Assembly: GCF_029626035.1 (NCBI RefSeq)
Contig: NZ_JARUBE010000003.1
Location: 4,526,001 to 4,590,000 of the forward strand
DNA length: 64,000 bases
Source of the DNA: Micromonospora sp. WMMD980
Lineage (GTDB): Bacteria > Actinomycetota > Actinomycetes > Mycobacteriales > Micromonosporaceae
Direction of reading: 5' to 3'
A program made the position numbers and the translations under genes. Each line of letters opens with the position of its first letter. The first letter of the stretch is position 1. The notes beneath the pieces were generated by a model. The model was not told the DNA's origin, made no database searches, and worked only from the letters and a program-made list of their open reading frames with translations. Below, piece after piece: positions 42,396 to 49,786 of the stretch.

Positions 42396-43103
42396 GTGCG
42401 GGAGATCATCGACGCGGCGCTGCAGCGGCAACGGACCACCATGCTCGTCGCGCTCCTGGTGGGCCTGGCCGCCGGCCTGCTCTCCCGCTGGGCGGATTCG
42501 CGGGGCACCCTCCCATCGTTGCTCGCCATGATCCCGCCGCTGGCGGTGATCGCCCTCGTGTTCCGGGAGCTGCGCAGCCACCCGGTCACCGGTGACCTGC
42601 GCGTCGACGAGCCCGGCGCGGTCTTCTTCGCCCCGCCCCGGCACCGGCTCGGCTTCCCACCGGTCATCGCGGCCTGGATGGTCGTCGTGGCGGTCGACGG
42701 CATCGGCCCACTGCCGTTGACGGTGCTGCTGGCCGCGACCCTGGTGGCGTTGGTGGTGACGCACTGGATCCGTATCCCGCTGGTGGCCCTGGACCCGGCG
42801 GGCGTGCGGGTCGGCAGCTCGGGTGCGCTGGTCGTTCCGTGGGACGCCCTCGACCCGGCGGCGGTCGCGGTGGGCCGCGGCGGTCGCGTCCGGTTGGTGG
42901 TGGCCCGGCCGGAGCGGGTCGAACCGCGCCGCTCGGGCCGATCCGAGATCGACCTACCCGTCCGGGACCTGGCCGTCGCGCCGGCCCTGCTGGTCGCCGC
43001 GATCCGTCACTACGTCATCCACCCGGAGCACCGTCCGGCGATCGGGACCACCGCCGAGCACGCGCGGCTGCGGCAGGAGCTGTCCGGCGGCGGGGCGACG
43101 TGA
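42396..43103 (+). CDS. Membrane protein with PH-like cytoplasmic domain, hypothetical
   Basis: A 235-residue protein with four hydrophobic segments in two pairs (about 18-35 and 42-58; about 88-105 and 108-125), then a beta-rich domain: PLVALDPAGVRVGSSGALVVPWDALDPAAVAV and RVRLVVARPERV. This resembles short PH-like domains in which a V-PW-DxL strand pattern recurs. GTG at 42396, 39 bp after the radical SAM stop codon and in the same direction, so read-through is possible. I cannot name the family. Confidence 0.75.
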   Translation: MREIIDAALQRQRTTMLVALLVGLAAGLLSRWADSRGTLPSLLAMIPPLAVIALVFRELRSHPVTGDLRVDEPGAVFFAPPRHRLGFPPVIAAWMVVVAVDGIGPLPLTVLLAATLVALVVTHWIRIPLVALDPAGVRVGSSGALVVPWDALDPAAVAVGRGGRVRLVVARPERVEPRRSGRSEIDLPVRDLAVAPALLVAAIRHYVIHPEHRPAIGTTAEHARLRQELSGGGAT

Positions 43104-43138
43104 CCGGACCGGGCGCGCGTCGCCCGGGATAGGCTCGG

Positions 43139-43546
43139 ATGATGCGTTCCGCCCAGCAGCTCCTGGCCGACTCCGCCGTGATCGCCGTCGTCGGGGCCTC
43201 CCGTGACCCGGGCAAGGCCGCGCACCGCGTACCGCTGGAGATGCAGCGGCACGGCTGGCGGATCATCCCGGTGAATCCGACCGTGGACGAGTTGTTCGGC
43301 GAGAAGGCGTACCCGACGCTGGCCGACATCCCGCACCCGGTCGACCTGGTGGATGTGTTCCGGCCGGCCCGGGACGCGGTCGAGGTGGTGCGGCAGGCGG
43401 TGGCGATCGGCGCACCGGCGGTCTGGCTGCAGCTCGGGATCGTCTCCGCCGAGGCGCGCGGGATCGCCGAGGAGGCCGGCATCGACTACGTCGAGGACCG
43501 GTGCCTCATCGTCGAGCGGGCCGCGGCCGGTCTCTCCCGCCGCTGA
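43139..43546 (+). CDS. CoA-binding protein, YccU type
   Basis: A 135-residue Rossmann-fold CoA-binding protein. The signature VIAVVGASRDPGKAAHRVPLEMQRHGW (about 14-40) is the CoA/phosphate-binding loop, and IIPVNPTVDELFGEKAYPTLADIP and WLQLGIVSAEA follow. It is the size of stand-alone CoA_binding_2 domains related to succinyl-CoA synthetase alpha. Function of stand-alone members is not settled. Tandem ATGs at 43139 and 43142. Cytoplasmic. Confidence 0.92.
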   Translation: MMRSAQQLLADSAVIAVVGASRDPGKAAHRVPLEMQRHGWRIIPVNPTVDELFGEKAYPTLADIPHPVDLVDVFRPARDAVEVVRQAVAIGAPAVWLQLGIVSAEARGIAEEAGIDYVEDRCLIVERAAAGLSRR

Positions 43547-43593
43547 GAATTCCGGTACGACGGGCGCTGGCGCGCGCCGCGTACCCTCCGGGC

Positions 43594-44037
43594 GTGTCTC
43601 TCTCCGGTCCGGTCGTGGGGTCGGCGGCACCCGGCCGCGACGGGCTCTGGTCCCGCCGGCTGCTCTCGCTCCTGGCGGGCACGGCAGTGGCCGTGGTGGT
43701 CGGCCGTGGCCTGCTCGCCCTGGGACCCGCATCCGTCCACCGGTTCCGCGACCTGGCGTGGGTGGTGACCGGCCTACACCTGGCGCAGCGGTACTGGCGA
43801 CCCCGGCGGACCGGTCGACTGGTCCGGGCGGCCAGGCCGAACCCGGACCGGCGGGAGGGCGGGGTGATGCTGCGCCTGGACCCCGTCGAGATCCCCGGGC
43901 CGGTCGTCGGTGGGCGGGACGTGGCGGTGTCGGACGAGCGGCTGCTGGCCGCGATCGAGCGGTTCCGCGTCGCGCCGGAGACGTTGGCGGTGGGGCTGCC
44001 GGTCACTCCGCCGGAAGCGACCTCCCAACGGGGCTGA
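43594..44037 (+). CDS. Hypothetical small membrane-associated protein
   Basis: A 147-residue protein with a hydrophobic segment near 27-45 (LLSLLAGTAVAVVVGRGLLAL) and a possible second weaker one near 53-68 (AWVVTGLHLAQRYW). The C-terminal half is polar with DPVEIPGPVVGGRDVAVSDERLLAAIERF. GTG at 43594. Family not recognised. It follows the CoA-binding gene by 47 bp in the same direction and converges on the TetR gene. Confidence 0.65.
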   Translation: MSLSGPVVGSAAPGRDGLWSRRLLSLLAGTAVAVVVGRGLLALGPASVHRFRDLAWVVTGLHLAQRYWRPRRTGRLVRAARPNPDRREGGVMLRLDPVEIPGPVVGGRDVAVSDERLLAAIERFRVAPETLAVGLPVTPPEATSQRG

Positions 44038-44050
44038 CCCCGCCGGCCGT

Positions 44051-44650
44051 CTATTCGGGTCCGAAGAGCAGGTCGAGCTGGGCGTCGAGGGCGGCCAGCG
44101 CGGTCTCCGGCGGATAGTGACCGCCGAGCACGTGCACCCCGAGCCCTTCCATCACGGCGAGCAGGCCGACCGCGGCCCGCTCCGGGTCCACCCGGCCGTC
44201 CGCGGCGAGCGGTGATCCGGCGGCGATCTGCCCGGCGACGAACGCGTGCAGCGCGGCCGTCTCGCCGTGCAGCGCCGCGGCGACGGTGGGCCGGACCGCG
44301 GTGTACGCGAGGAAGGCGAGCGCCACGCGGCCGTCCGCCCGCCGGTCCTCATCGAGCGGCAGCAGCTCGGCCAGCATGGCGCGCAGCAGCGCCCGGGGGG
44401 CGGGGGCCGCGCCGAGCGCCTCGACCGCCCGGCGGACCCGGGCCTCGTTGCGCTCGCTCACCACGGCGAGGGCGAAGGTCATCATCTCGTCCCGGGTGCG
44501 GAAGTAGTGCTGCACCATCCCGGCGCTGACCTCCGCCGCGGCGGCCACGTGCCGCAGGCTGACCGCCTCCAGCCCCTGCTCGGCGGCGACCCGCATCAAC
44601 GCGTCGGCGATCAGCGCCCGGCGCTCCCGGTGGTCGACCCGTTTCGGCAT
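44051..44650 (-). CDS. TetR-family transcriptional regulator
   Basis: A 199-residue one-component repressor. The N-terminal HTH reads RRALIADALMRVAAEQGLEAVSLRHVAAAAEVSAGMVQHYF (about 11-51), followed by a helical ligand-binding domain. VQHYFRTRDEM is typical of the BetI/AcrR side of the family. ATG at 44650 with GGGAGGGC upstream. It is divergent from the membrane protein gene at 44740, and two similar 16-bp operator-like dyads lie between them, so it most likely represses that gene and itself. Ligand unknown. Confidence 0.93.
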   Translation of the reverse strand: MPKRVDHRERRALIADALMRVAAEQGLEAVSLRHVAAAAEVSAGMVQHYFRTRDEMMTFALAVVSERNEARVRRAVEALGAAPAPRALLRAMLAELLPLDEDRRADGRVALAFLAYTAVRPTVAAALHGETAALHAFVAGQIAAGSPLAADGRVDPERAAVGLLAVMEGLGVHVLGGHYPPETALAALDAQLDLLFGPE

Positions 44651-44665
44651 GCCCTCCCGCTTTCG

Positions 44666-44681
44666 CAATACGACTGCATTG
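44666..44681. promoter_or_regulatory. Operator-like dyad 1 for the TetR regulator
   Basis: CAATACGACTGCATTG, an imperfect palindrome (CAATAC and GCATTG arms), 16 bp upstream of the tetR start. It resembles dyad 2, 23 bp away. Confidence 0.65.
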
Positions 44682-44704
44682 ACATGATCGCCGCTCGGCG
44701 TTTA

Positions 44705-44720
44705 CATTACGAGTGTATTG
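44705..44720. promoter_or_regulatory. Operator-like dyad 2 for the TetR regulator
   Basis: CATTACGAGTGTATTG, related to dyad 1 (shared pattern CAxTAC-GA(C/G)T-GxATTG). It lies 20 bp upstream of the divergent membrane gene, overlapping where its promoter should be. Start-to-start spacing between the two dyads is 39 bp. Confidence 0.65.
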
Positions 44721-44739
44721 CAAAGAGAGGGGTGCGGTG

Positions 44740-45396
44740 ATGAGCCGAGCGGCCCGGTTGACGCGACGCGTCGTGGCGTACGAATGGGGCATGTGGCGCA
44801 GCCTGACCCGGTGGGTGCTGCGCCGGCCCTACCCGGTGCCCGCCGGCGCGGCGACGTTCGCCTACGTCGGCGGCGTGCAACCGATCCTGCTGGCCTTCAT
44901 CGCCCTGTCCACGATCGAGATCCCGATCCTGGACGTGATCCTGCGGCACGCCGTCGACTCGCCGACGATCCGGCACGCCGCGATCGTGATCGGCGTCTGG
45001 GGCGTACTGTGGATGGTCGGGCTGCTGGCCAGCCTCCGGATCCATCCGCACGTCGTCGACGACGCGGGCCTGCGGGTGCGCAACGGCGTCTCGATCGACG
45101 TGACCGTCCCGTGGGCGGCCGTCGCGGAGGTCACGGTCCGCCGCCGGTCGCTGGTGTCCAGCCGCGCGGTCCAGTACGACGAGGACGACCCCACGGTGCT
45201 CAACCTCGGCGTCGGCGGCCAGACGGCGATCGACGTGGTGCTGCGGGAACCGCTGACGGTGCCGCTGCCGAAGGGGCCGAGCGCGCCGGTCCGGGAGATC
45301 CGGGTGTACGCCGACGACCCGGCCGCGCTGGTCGACGAGGCCCGCCGGCACCTTCCCGCCGCCGACCACGCCTCGCCCCACCGGCCCAAGCGTTAA
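44740..45396 (+). CDS. Membrane protein, probable target of the adjacent TetR
   Basis: A 218-residue protein with two hydrophobic segments (about 43-62 and 78-100) separated by a short loop, and a C-terminal beta-rich cytoplasmic domain (LRIHPHVVDDAGLRVRNGV, VPWAAVAEVTVRRRS, RVYADDPAALVDEARRHL). The V-PW-AAVAEV pattern again recalls PH-like domains, as in the gene at 42396. The ATG at 44740 has AGAGAGGGG upstream. Its TAA stop lies in repeat element 4. No named family; TetR control is inferred from the operator dyads. Confidence 0.78.
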   Translation: MSRAARLTRRVVAYEWGMWRSLTRWVLRRPYPVPAGAATFAYVGGVQPILLAFIALSTIEIPILDVILRHAVDSPTIRHAAIVIGVWGVLWMVGLLASLRIHPHVVDDAGLRVRNGVSIDVTVPWAAVAEVTVRRRSLVSSRAVQYDEDDPTVLNLGVGGQTAIDVVLREPLTVPLPKGPSAPVREIRVYADDPAALVDEARRHLPAADHASPHRPKR

Positions 45397-45444
45397 GAGG
45401 GGGCCCCTCCTCTACCGAATGCGTTAAGAGGGGGCCCCGCCTTA
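45391..45444. repeat. GGGGCCCC/GTTAA family element 4, carrying both flanking stop codons
   Basis: Two copies of CGTTAAGAGGGGGCCCC in direct orientation, at 45391 and 45422, with CCTCTACCGAATGCG between them; this middle part is the reverse complement of that in element 3. The TAA stop of the upstream gene (45394-45396) and the complementary stop of the acyl-CoA dehydrogenase gene (45442-45444) both fall inside the element. Confidence 0.85.
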
Positions 45445-46638
45445 CAGCTTGTACTCCTTGAGGAGGCCGCGGGAGATGATGGTCTTCTGGATCTCCGAGG
45501 TGCCCTCGCCGATCAGCAGGAACGGCGCCTCGCGCATCAGACGCTCGATCTCGTACTCCTTGGAGTAGCCGTAACCGCCGTGGATGCGGAACGCCTCCTG
45601 GACCACCTCGGCGCAGTATTCCGAGGCGAGCAGCTTGGCCATGCCGGCCTCGACGTCGTTGCGCTGGCCGGCGTCCTTCAGCCGGGCCGCGTTGACCATG
45701 AGGGAGTGCGCCGCCTCGATCTTCGTGCCCATCTCGGCGAGCTTGAACGCGATCGCCTGGTGCCGCGCGAGCGGCTGGCCGAACGTCTTGCGCTGCTGGG
45801 CGTACGCGACGGCCAGCTCGAACGCGCGGATCGAGATGCCGCAGGCGCGGGCCGCCACGTTGACCCGGCCCACCTCGATGCCGTCCATCATCTGATAGAA
45901 GCCGCGGCCGACCTTCTCCTCGCCGCCGAGCACGGCGGAGGCGGGAACGGTGACGCCGTCGAGCACCATCTCGGTGGTCTCGACGCCCTTGTAACCCATC
46001 TTGTCGATCTTGCCGGGGATGGTCAGGCCGGGCGCGGTCTCGCCGAAGCCGGGCTCCTTCTCCAGCAGGAACGTGCTCATGTTGCCGTAGACCGAGTCGG
46101 CCCCGGTGTCGGTCTTGACCAGCGTGGCCACCACCGAGGAGTACGCCCCGTTGGTCAGCCACATCTTCTGGCCGTTCAGGACGTAGGAGTCGCCGTCGCG
46201 GACCGCCTTCGACTTGATCGCCGAGACGTCCGAGCCGCACTCCGGCTCCGACATGGAGAACGCGCCGCGCACCTCACCGGTGGCCATCTTCGGCAGCAGC
46301 CGGGCCTTCTGGTCCGCCGAGCCGTGCTGGGAGATGAGGTACGCCACGATGAAGTGCGTGTTGACGATGCCGGAGATCGACATCCAGCCCCGGGACAGCT
46401 CCTCGACCACCAGCGCGTAGGTCAGCAGCGACTCGCCGAGCCCGCCGAACTCCTCGTCGATGGTGAGACCGAACAGCCCCATCTCGCGCATCCCGTCGAG
46501 GATGTCGGCGGGGTACTCGTCGGCGTGCTCCAGCCGCTGGGCGTGCGGGATGATCTCCTTGTCGGCGAACTCCCGAACGGTTTCCAGGATCGACCGCTGC
46601 ACGTCGGTCAGGCCGGGCGTCTGGGCGAGTCGAGCCAT
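45442..46638 (-). CDS. Acyl-CoA dehydrogenase
   Basis: A 398-residue FAD-dependent acyl-CoA dehydrogenase. Signatures: YALVVEELSRGWMSISGI, AFSMSEPECGSDVSAIKSKA and MWLTNGAYSSVVATLVKT (FAD/acyl-CoA binding), GRVNVAARACGI, and the C-terminal IHGGYGYSKEYEIERLMREA with IGEGTSEIQKTII. The ATG at 46638 has GGAGG 6 bp upstream; an ATG at 46668 is in frame without a ribosome site. It resembles the dehydrogenase located with crotonyl-CoA carboxylase/reductase genes in Streptomyces, so a methylsuccinyl-CoA role is possible. The stop codon lies in repeat element 4. Confidence 0.93.
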   Translation of the reverse strand: MARLAQTPGLTDVQRSILETVREFADKEIIPHAQRLEHADEYPADILDGMREMGLFGLTIDEEFGGLGESLLTYALVVEELSRGWMSISGIVNTHFIVAYLISQHGSADQKARLLPKMATGEVRGAFSMSEPECGSDVSAIKSKAVRDGDSYVLNGQKMWLTNGAYSSVVATLVKTDTGADSVYGNMSTFLLEKEPGFGETAPGLTIPGKIDKMGYKGVETTEMVLDGVTVPASAVLGGEEKVGRGFYQMMDGIEVGRVNVAARACGISIRAFELAVAYAQQRKTFGQPLARHQAIAFKLAEMGTKIEAAHSLMVNAARLKDAGQRNDVEAGMAKLLASEYCAEVVQEAFRIHGGYGYSKEYEIERLMREAPFLLIGEGTSEIQKTIISRGLLKEYKL

Positions 46639-46791
46639 CTCAGCCTCCGGGGTCGGCGCATTACTCATGGGTAACTGAACGCTCGGTAAGTATCGGCCCC
46701 GGGACCGGCCGCGCCAAGGTGACCAGTCCACACAACCTCTGTGAAAAGGTTCACCGCTGCGGGTAGCGTCCGCAAGAGAGAGGGGGCGAGG

Positions 46792-47193
46792 GTGACCGAC
46801 GAGCAGCCACCGTCGCCGTACGAGCCGCCGTCGCACGGCCAGCCGTACGGGCAACCGCAGTACGGGCAGCAGCACCCCCAGTGGGGCCAGCAGCCGCCGT
46901 ACGCCCCGCAGCCGCCCTACGGCCAGTACGGCCCGCCCGGCGAGCCACCGCGACCACGCGGCCCGAACGTGCTCGCCATCCTGTCGCTGGTCTTCGCGTT
47001 CGTCTTCGCCCCCGCCGGCATCGTCTGCGGCCACCTGGCCAAGCGGCAGATCCGGCAGACCGGGGAGGAGGGCGACCAGCTCGCCACCTGGGGGCTGATC
47101 CTCAGCTACGTCTTCACCGCGCTCGGCCTGCTGGCCTGCTGCGGATGGATCGGCCTGGCCATCTGGGCCAACACCGACAACAACGGCTACTGA
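46792..47193 (+). CDS. DUF4190-type membrane protein, paralogue A
   Basis: A 133-residue protein. Residues 1-58 are a Pro/Gln/Tyr-rich tail (GQPYGQPQYGQQ type), followed by a two-helix membrane domain: PNVLAILSLVFAFVFAPAGIVCGHLAKRQIRQTGEEGDQLA and LILSYVFTALGLLACCGWIG. The GHxAxRQIRxTGE hinge is the DUF4190 mark. Cytoplasmic tail, function unknown. GTG at 46792. A related protein is encoded at 48205 on the other side of the SDR gene. Confidence 0.85.
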   Translation: MTDEQPPSPYEPPSHGQPYGQPQYGQQHPQWGQQPPYAPQPPYGQYGPPGEPPRPRGPNVLAILSLVFAFVFAPAGIVCGHLAKRQIRQTGEEGDQLATWGLILSYVFTALGLLACCGWIGLAIWANTDNNGY

Positions 47194-47197
47194 CGGC

Positions 47198-48088
47198 TCA
47201 GCGGAACTGCGCCTCCCGCACGCTGTTGCCGCCGTCCACCACGAGCATCTGCCCGGTGATGTACGACGCGGCCGGCGAGGAGAGGAACGCGATCGCGGCG
47301 GCCACCTCGTCCGGCGTGCCGGGCCGTCCGACCGGCGTGCCGTGCCCCTGCTTGATCTCGGCCAGGGTGGACGCCGCGGTGTGGATGATGCCCGGCGCCA
47401 CCGCGTTCACCGTCACCCCGTCGGCGATCATCTCCATCGCCAGCGCGCGGGTCAGCCCGACCACCCCGGCCTTCGCCGCCGCATAGCCGGCCTCGGTGGG
47501 CAGCGCGTTGACCGGCCCGGCGGTGGCCGCCAGGTTGACGATCCGCCCCCAGCCGCGCTCGGCCATGCCGCCGATGAACGCGCGGCTGCACAGGAACGCG
47601 GTGGTCAGGTTGCGGTCGATCTCACCGCGCCACTCGTCGTAGGTCAGCTGGGCCACCGGCCGCAGCACCTCCGGGCTGGCCCGGCTCGCCAGGCCCGCAT
47701 TGTTCACCAGCACCTCGACGTCGCCGAGCTGCTCGGCCACCGCGTCGGCCAGCGCGCCCACCTCGGACTCGTCGGTGAGGTCGGCGACGAAACCGGTGAC
47801 GCCCAGCTCGCCGGCGCGCTCGTGGATGCGCCTGGTGGTCGACACGATCGCCACCCGGGCGCCCAGGTCGGCCAGCCGGCGGGCGGTCGCATAGCCGATG
47901 CCGTCGGCGCTGCCCGCGCCGGTGACCAGCGCCACCCGGCCGTCCAGCCGCGTGGTGGCGGTCTCCGGGAGCGGCTCGGCCCGGTCCTGGTCGGCGGGGC
48001 CCGCCGGCTCGCCGGCACGCGGACGGCGCACCGACCCCGGCCGGCTCATGTCCCGTCGTGACCGACCGCCACGCGCGTCAAGTGCCAT
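47198..48088 (-). CDS. SDR-family oxidoreductase (FabG-like)
   Basis: A 296-residue short-chain dehydrogenase. The NAD(P)-binding loop is TGAGSADGIGYATA (about 56-69 from the chosen start), NNAG is near 133, and the catalytic Tyr-Lys pair lies in GYAAAKAG. The C-terminal SPAASYITGQMLVVDGG is standard. The ATG at 48088 has AGGA 8 bp upstream; an ATG at 48049 would remove 13 residues and is also possible. The first 45 residues are a Pro/Arg-rich extension. Substrate unknown. It lies between two DUF4190 paralogues. Confidence 0.9.
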   Translation of the reverse strand: MALDARGGRSRRDMSRPGSVRRPRAGEPAGPADQDRAEPLPETATTRLDGRVALVTGAGSADGIGYATARRLADLGARVAIVSTTRRIHERAGELGVTGFVADLTDESEVGALADAVAEQLGDVEVLVNNAGLASRASPEVLRPVAQLTYDEWRGEIDRNLTTAFLCSRAFIGGMAERGWGRIVNLAATAGPVNALPTEAGYAAAKAGVVGLTRALAMEMIADGVTVNAVAPGIIHTAASTLAEIKQGHGTPVGRPGTPDEVAAAIAFLSSPAASYITGQMLVVDGGNSVREAQFR

Positions 48089-48204
48089 GCCGAGGATCCT
48101 GCCCGCTGTGGACCTTCCGGGCAATGCGGCACCCGGAAAGGGGGTCCTCCGGGTTGTTCCCGGGTGGCTACCCTGACCCGGACCACGTACCTGGAGATGA
48201 TCAG

Positions 48205-48681
48205 ATGAGCTATCCCCCACCCCCCGGCGGTTGGCAGGACCCGCAGTCGGCCCCGCCGGTCGACCCCTATGCGCCGGTCGACCCGTACGCGGGCGCGAAG
48301 TCGCCGTACCCGCCGCCCGCCGGCGACCCCTACGCGGCGCAGGCCGGCTACCCGGCGCAGGTCGGCTACCCGCCGCCGGGCGCCTACCCGCCCCCGTACC
48401 CCGGCTACGCGCCGGCCGCCCGGACGAACACGCTGGCGATCGTGGCGCTGGTGCTCTCGCTGGTCGGCTTCGCCTCCTGCATCACCGCGCCGATCGGCGC
48501 GATCATGGGGCACGTGGCCAGCAGGCAGATCCGGGAGACCGGTGAGCAGGGCGAGGGCATGGCCAAGGCGGCGATCATCGTGGGCTGGATCCTGACCGCC
48601 CTGCTGGTCGCCGCGATCATCTTCTACATCGTGGTGATCGTGCTCGCGATCAACTCGGGCAGTTCCTCCGTCGACTACTGA
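48205..48681 (+). CDS. DUF4190-type membrane protein, paralogue B
   Basis: A 158-residue protein with a Pro/Tyr/Ala-rich N-terminal tail (1-72: repeated GYPPPGAYPPP-like units) and the two-helix DUF4190 domain: LAIVALVLSLVGFASCITAPIGAIMGHVASRQIRETGEQGEGMA and IVGWILTALLVAAIIFYIVVIV. The ATG at 48205 has a GGAGATGATCAG leader. The hinge GHVASRQIRETGE matches paralogue A (46792), so the two derive from a duplication. Function unknown. Confidence 0.85.
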   Translation: MSYPPPPGGWQDPQSAPPVDPYAPVDPYAGAKSPYPPPAGDPYAAQAGYPAQVGYPPPGAYPPPYPGYAPAARTNTLAIVALVLSLVGFASCITAPIGAIMGHVASRQIRETGEQGEGMAKAAIIVGWILTALLVAAIIFYIVVIVLAINSGSSSVDY

Positions 48682-48724
48682 CCCGGATCGGGCCGCCCCC
48701 GGCGAGGGGCGGCCCGGCGCGCGG

Positions 48725-49681
48725 TCACTGCGACGGCGGGGTGAACGACGAGGTACGCGCCATCCCGGCGGCCCGGCCCTTCGCCGCGATCACCAGCGCC
48801 ATCTTGCGGGACGCCTCGTCGATCATCTCGTCGCCGAGCATCACCGCGCCGAGCTTCCCGCCCGCCTCCGAGGTGTAGTAGTCGTAGGCGTCGAGGATCA
48901 GCTCGGCGTGGTCGTAGTCGGACTGCGCCGGCGAGTAGACCTCGTTCGCCGCGTCGATCTGGCCCGGGTGCAGCACCCACTTGCCGTCGAAGCCCAGCGC
49001 CGCCGAGCGCTTCGCCACCTCGCGGAACGCGTCGGTGTCGCGGATCTGCAGGAACGGCCCGTCGATGGCCTGCTTGTCGTGCATCCGGGCGGCCATCAGG
49101 ATCCGCATCAGGATGTAGTGGTAGGGGTCGCCCGGGTAGTCCGGGATCAGCGCGCCGACGACCAGCGACTTCATGTTGATCGAGGCCATGAAGTCGGCCG
49201 GGCCGAAGATGATCGTCTCCACCCGGGGCGAGGCGGCCGCGATGGCGTCCACGTTGACCAGCCCGGCGGCGTTCTCGATCTGCGCCTCGATGCCGATCCG
49301 GCCGACCTCCAGCCCCAGCGTCTTCTCGATCTGCGTGAGCAGCAGGTCCAACCAGTGCACCTGCTCGGCGTTCTGCGCCTTCGGCAGCATGATGCAGTCC
49401 AGGTTCGCCCCGGCGCCCTCGACCACCTCGATGACGTCGCGGTAGGTCCACGGCGTGGTCAGGTCGTTCACCCGGACCACCCGGGTCTTGCCGGCCCAGT
49501 CCCCCTCGTTCAACGCGGCCACGATGTTCTTGCGCGCGTCCGGCTTGGCCAGCGGGGCGACCGCGTCCTCCAGGTCCAGGAAGACCTGGTCGGCGGGGAG
49601 GCCCTGGGCCTTGCCGAGCATCTTGACGCTGGAACCGGGTACCGCGAGGCAGGACCGGCGGGGACGACCGACAGCGGCCAT
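48725..49681 (-). CDS. CitE-type HpcH/HpaI aldolase/lyase (malyl-/beta-methylmalyl-CoA lyase-like)
   Basis: A 318-residue TIM-barrel lyase that cleaves or forms C-C bonds in CoA esters. Signatures: RRSCLAVPGSSVKMLGKA at the N-terminus, FLDLEDAVAPLAK near 41, the Mg-binding IGIEAQIENAAGLVN near 142-156 and IIFGPADFM near 172, with C-terminal KWVLHPGQIDAANEVY. The ATG at 49681 has AAGGAG 9 bp upstream. It is of the L-malyl-CoA/beta-methylmalyl-CoA lyase kind; together with the MaoC and acyl-CoA dehydrogenase genes it suggests ethylmalonyl-CoA metabolism. No ccr gene is visible here. Confidence 0.9.
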   Translation of the reverse strand: MAAVGRPRRSCLAVPGSSVKMLGKAQGLPADQVFLDLEDAVAPLAKPDARKNIVAALNEGDWAGKTRVVRVNDLTTPWTYRDVIEVVEGAGANLDCIMLPKAQNAEQVHWLDLLLTQIEKTLGLEVGRIGIEAQIENAAGLVNVDAIAAASPRVETIIFGPADFMASINMKSLVVGALIPDYPGDPYHYILMRILMAARMHDKQAIDGPFLQIRDTDAFREVAKRSAALGFDGKWVLHPGQIDAANEVYSPAQSDYDHAELILDAYDYYTSEAGGKLGAVMLGDEMIDEASRKMALVIAAKGRAAGMARTSSFTPPSQ

Positions 49682-49786
49682 GGATGCGCTCCTTCCCGCG
49701 TCCAGCGGCAGCACGCCGACGCGGCGGTGGATGTCGAGAACTTAACGATCCCAAAGGACGGGGCCACGCCACGGTAACCTCGTGCC

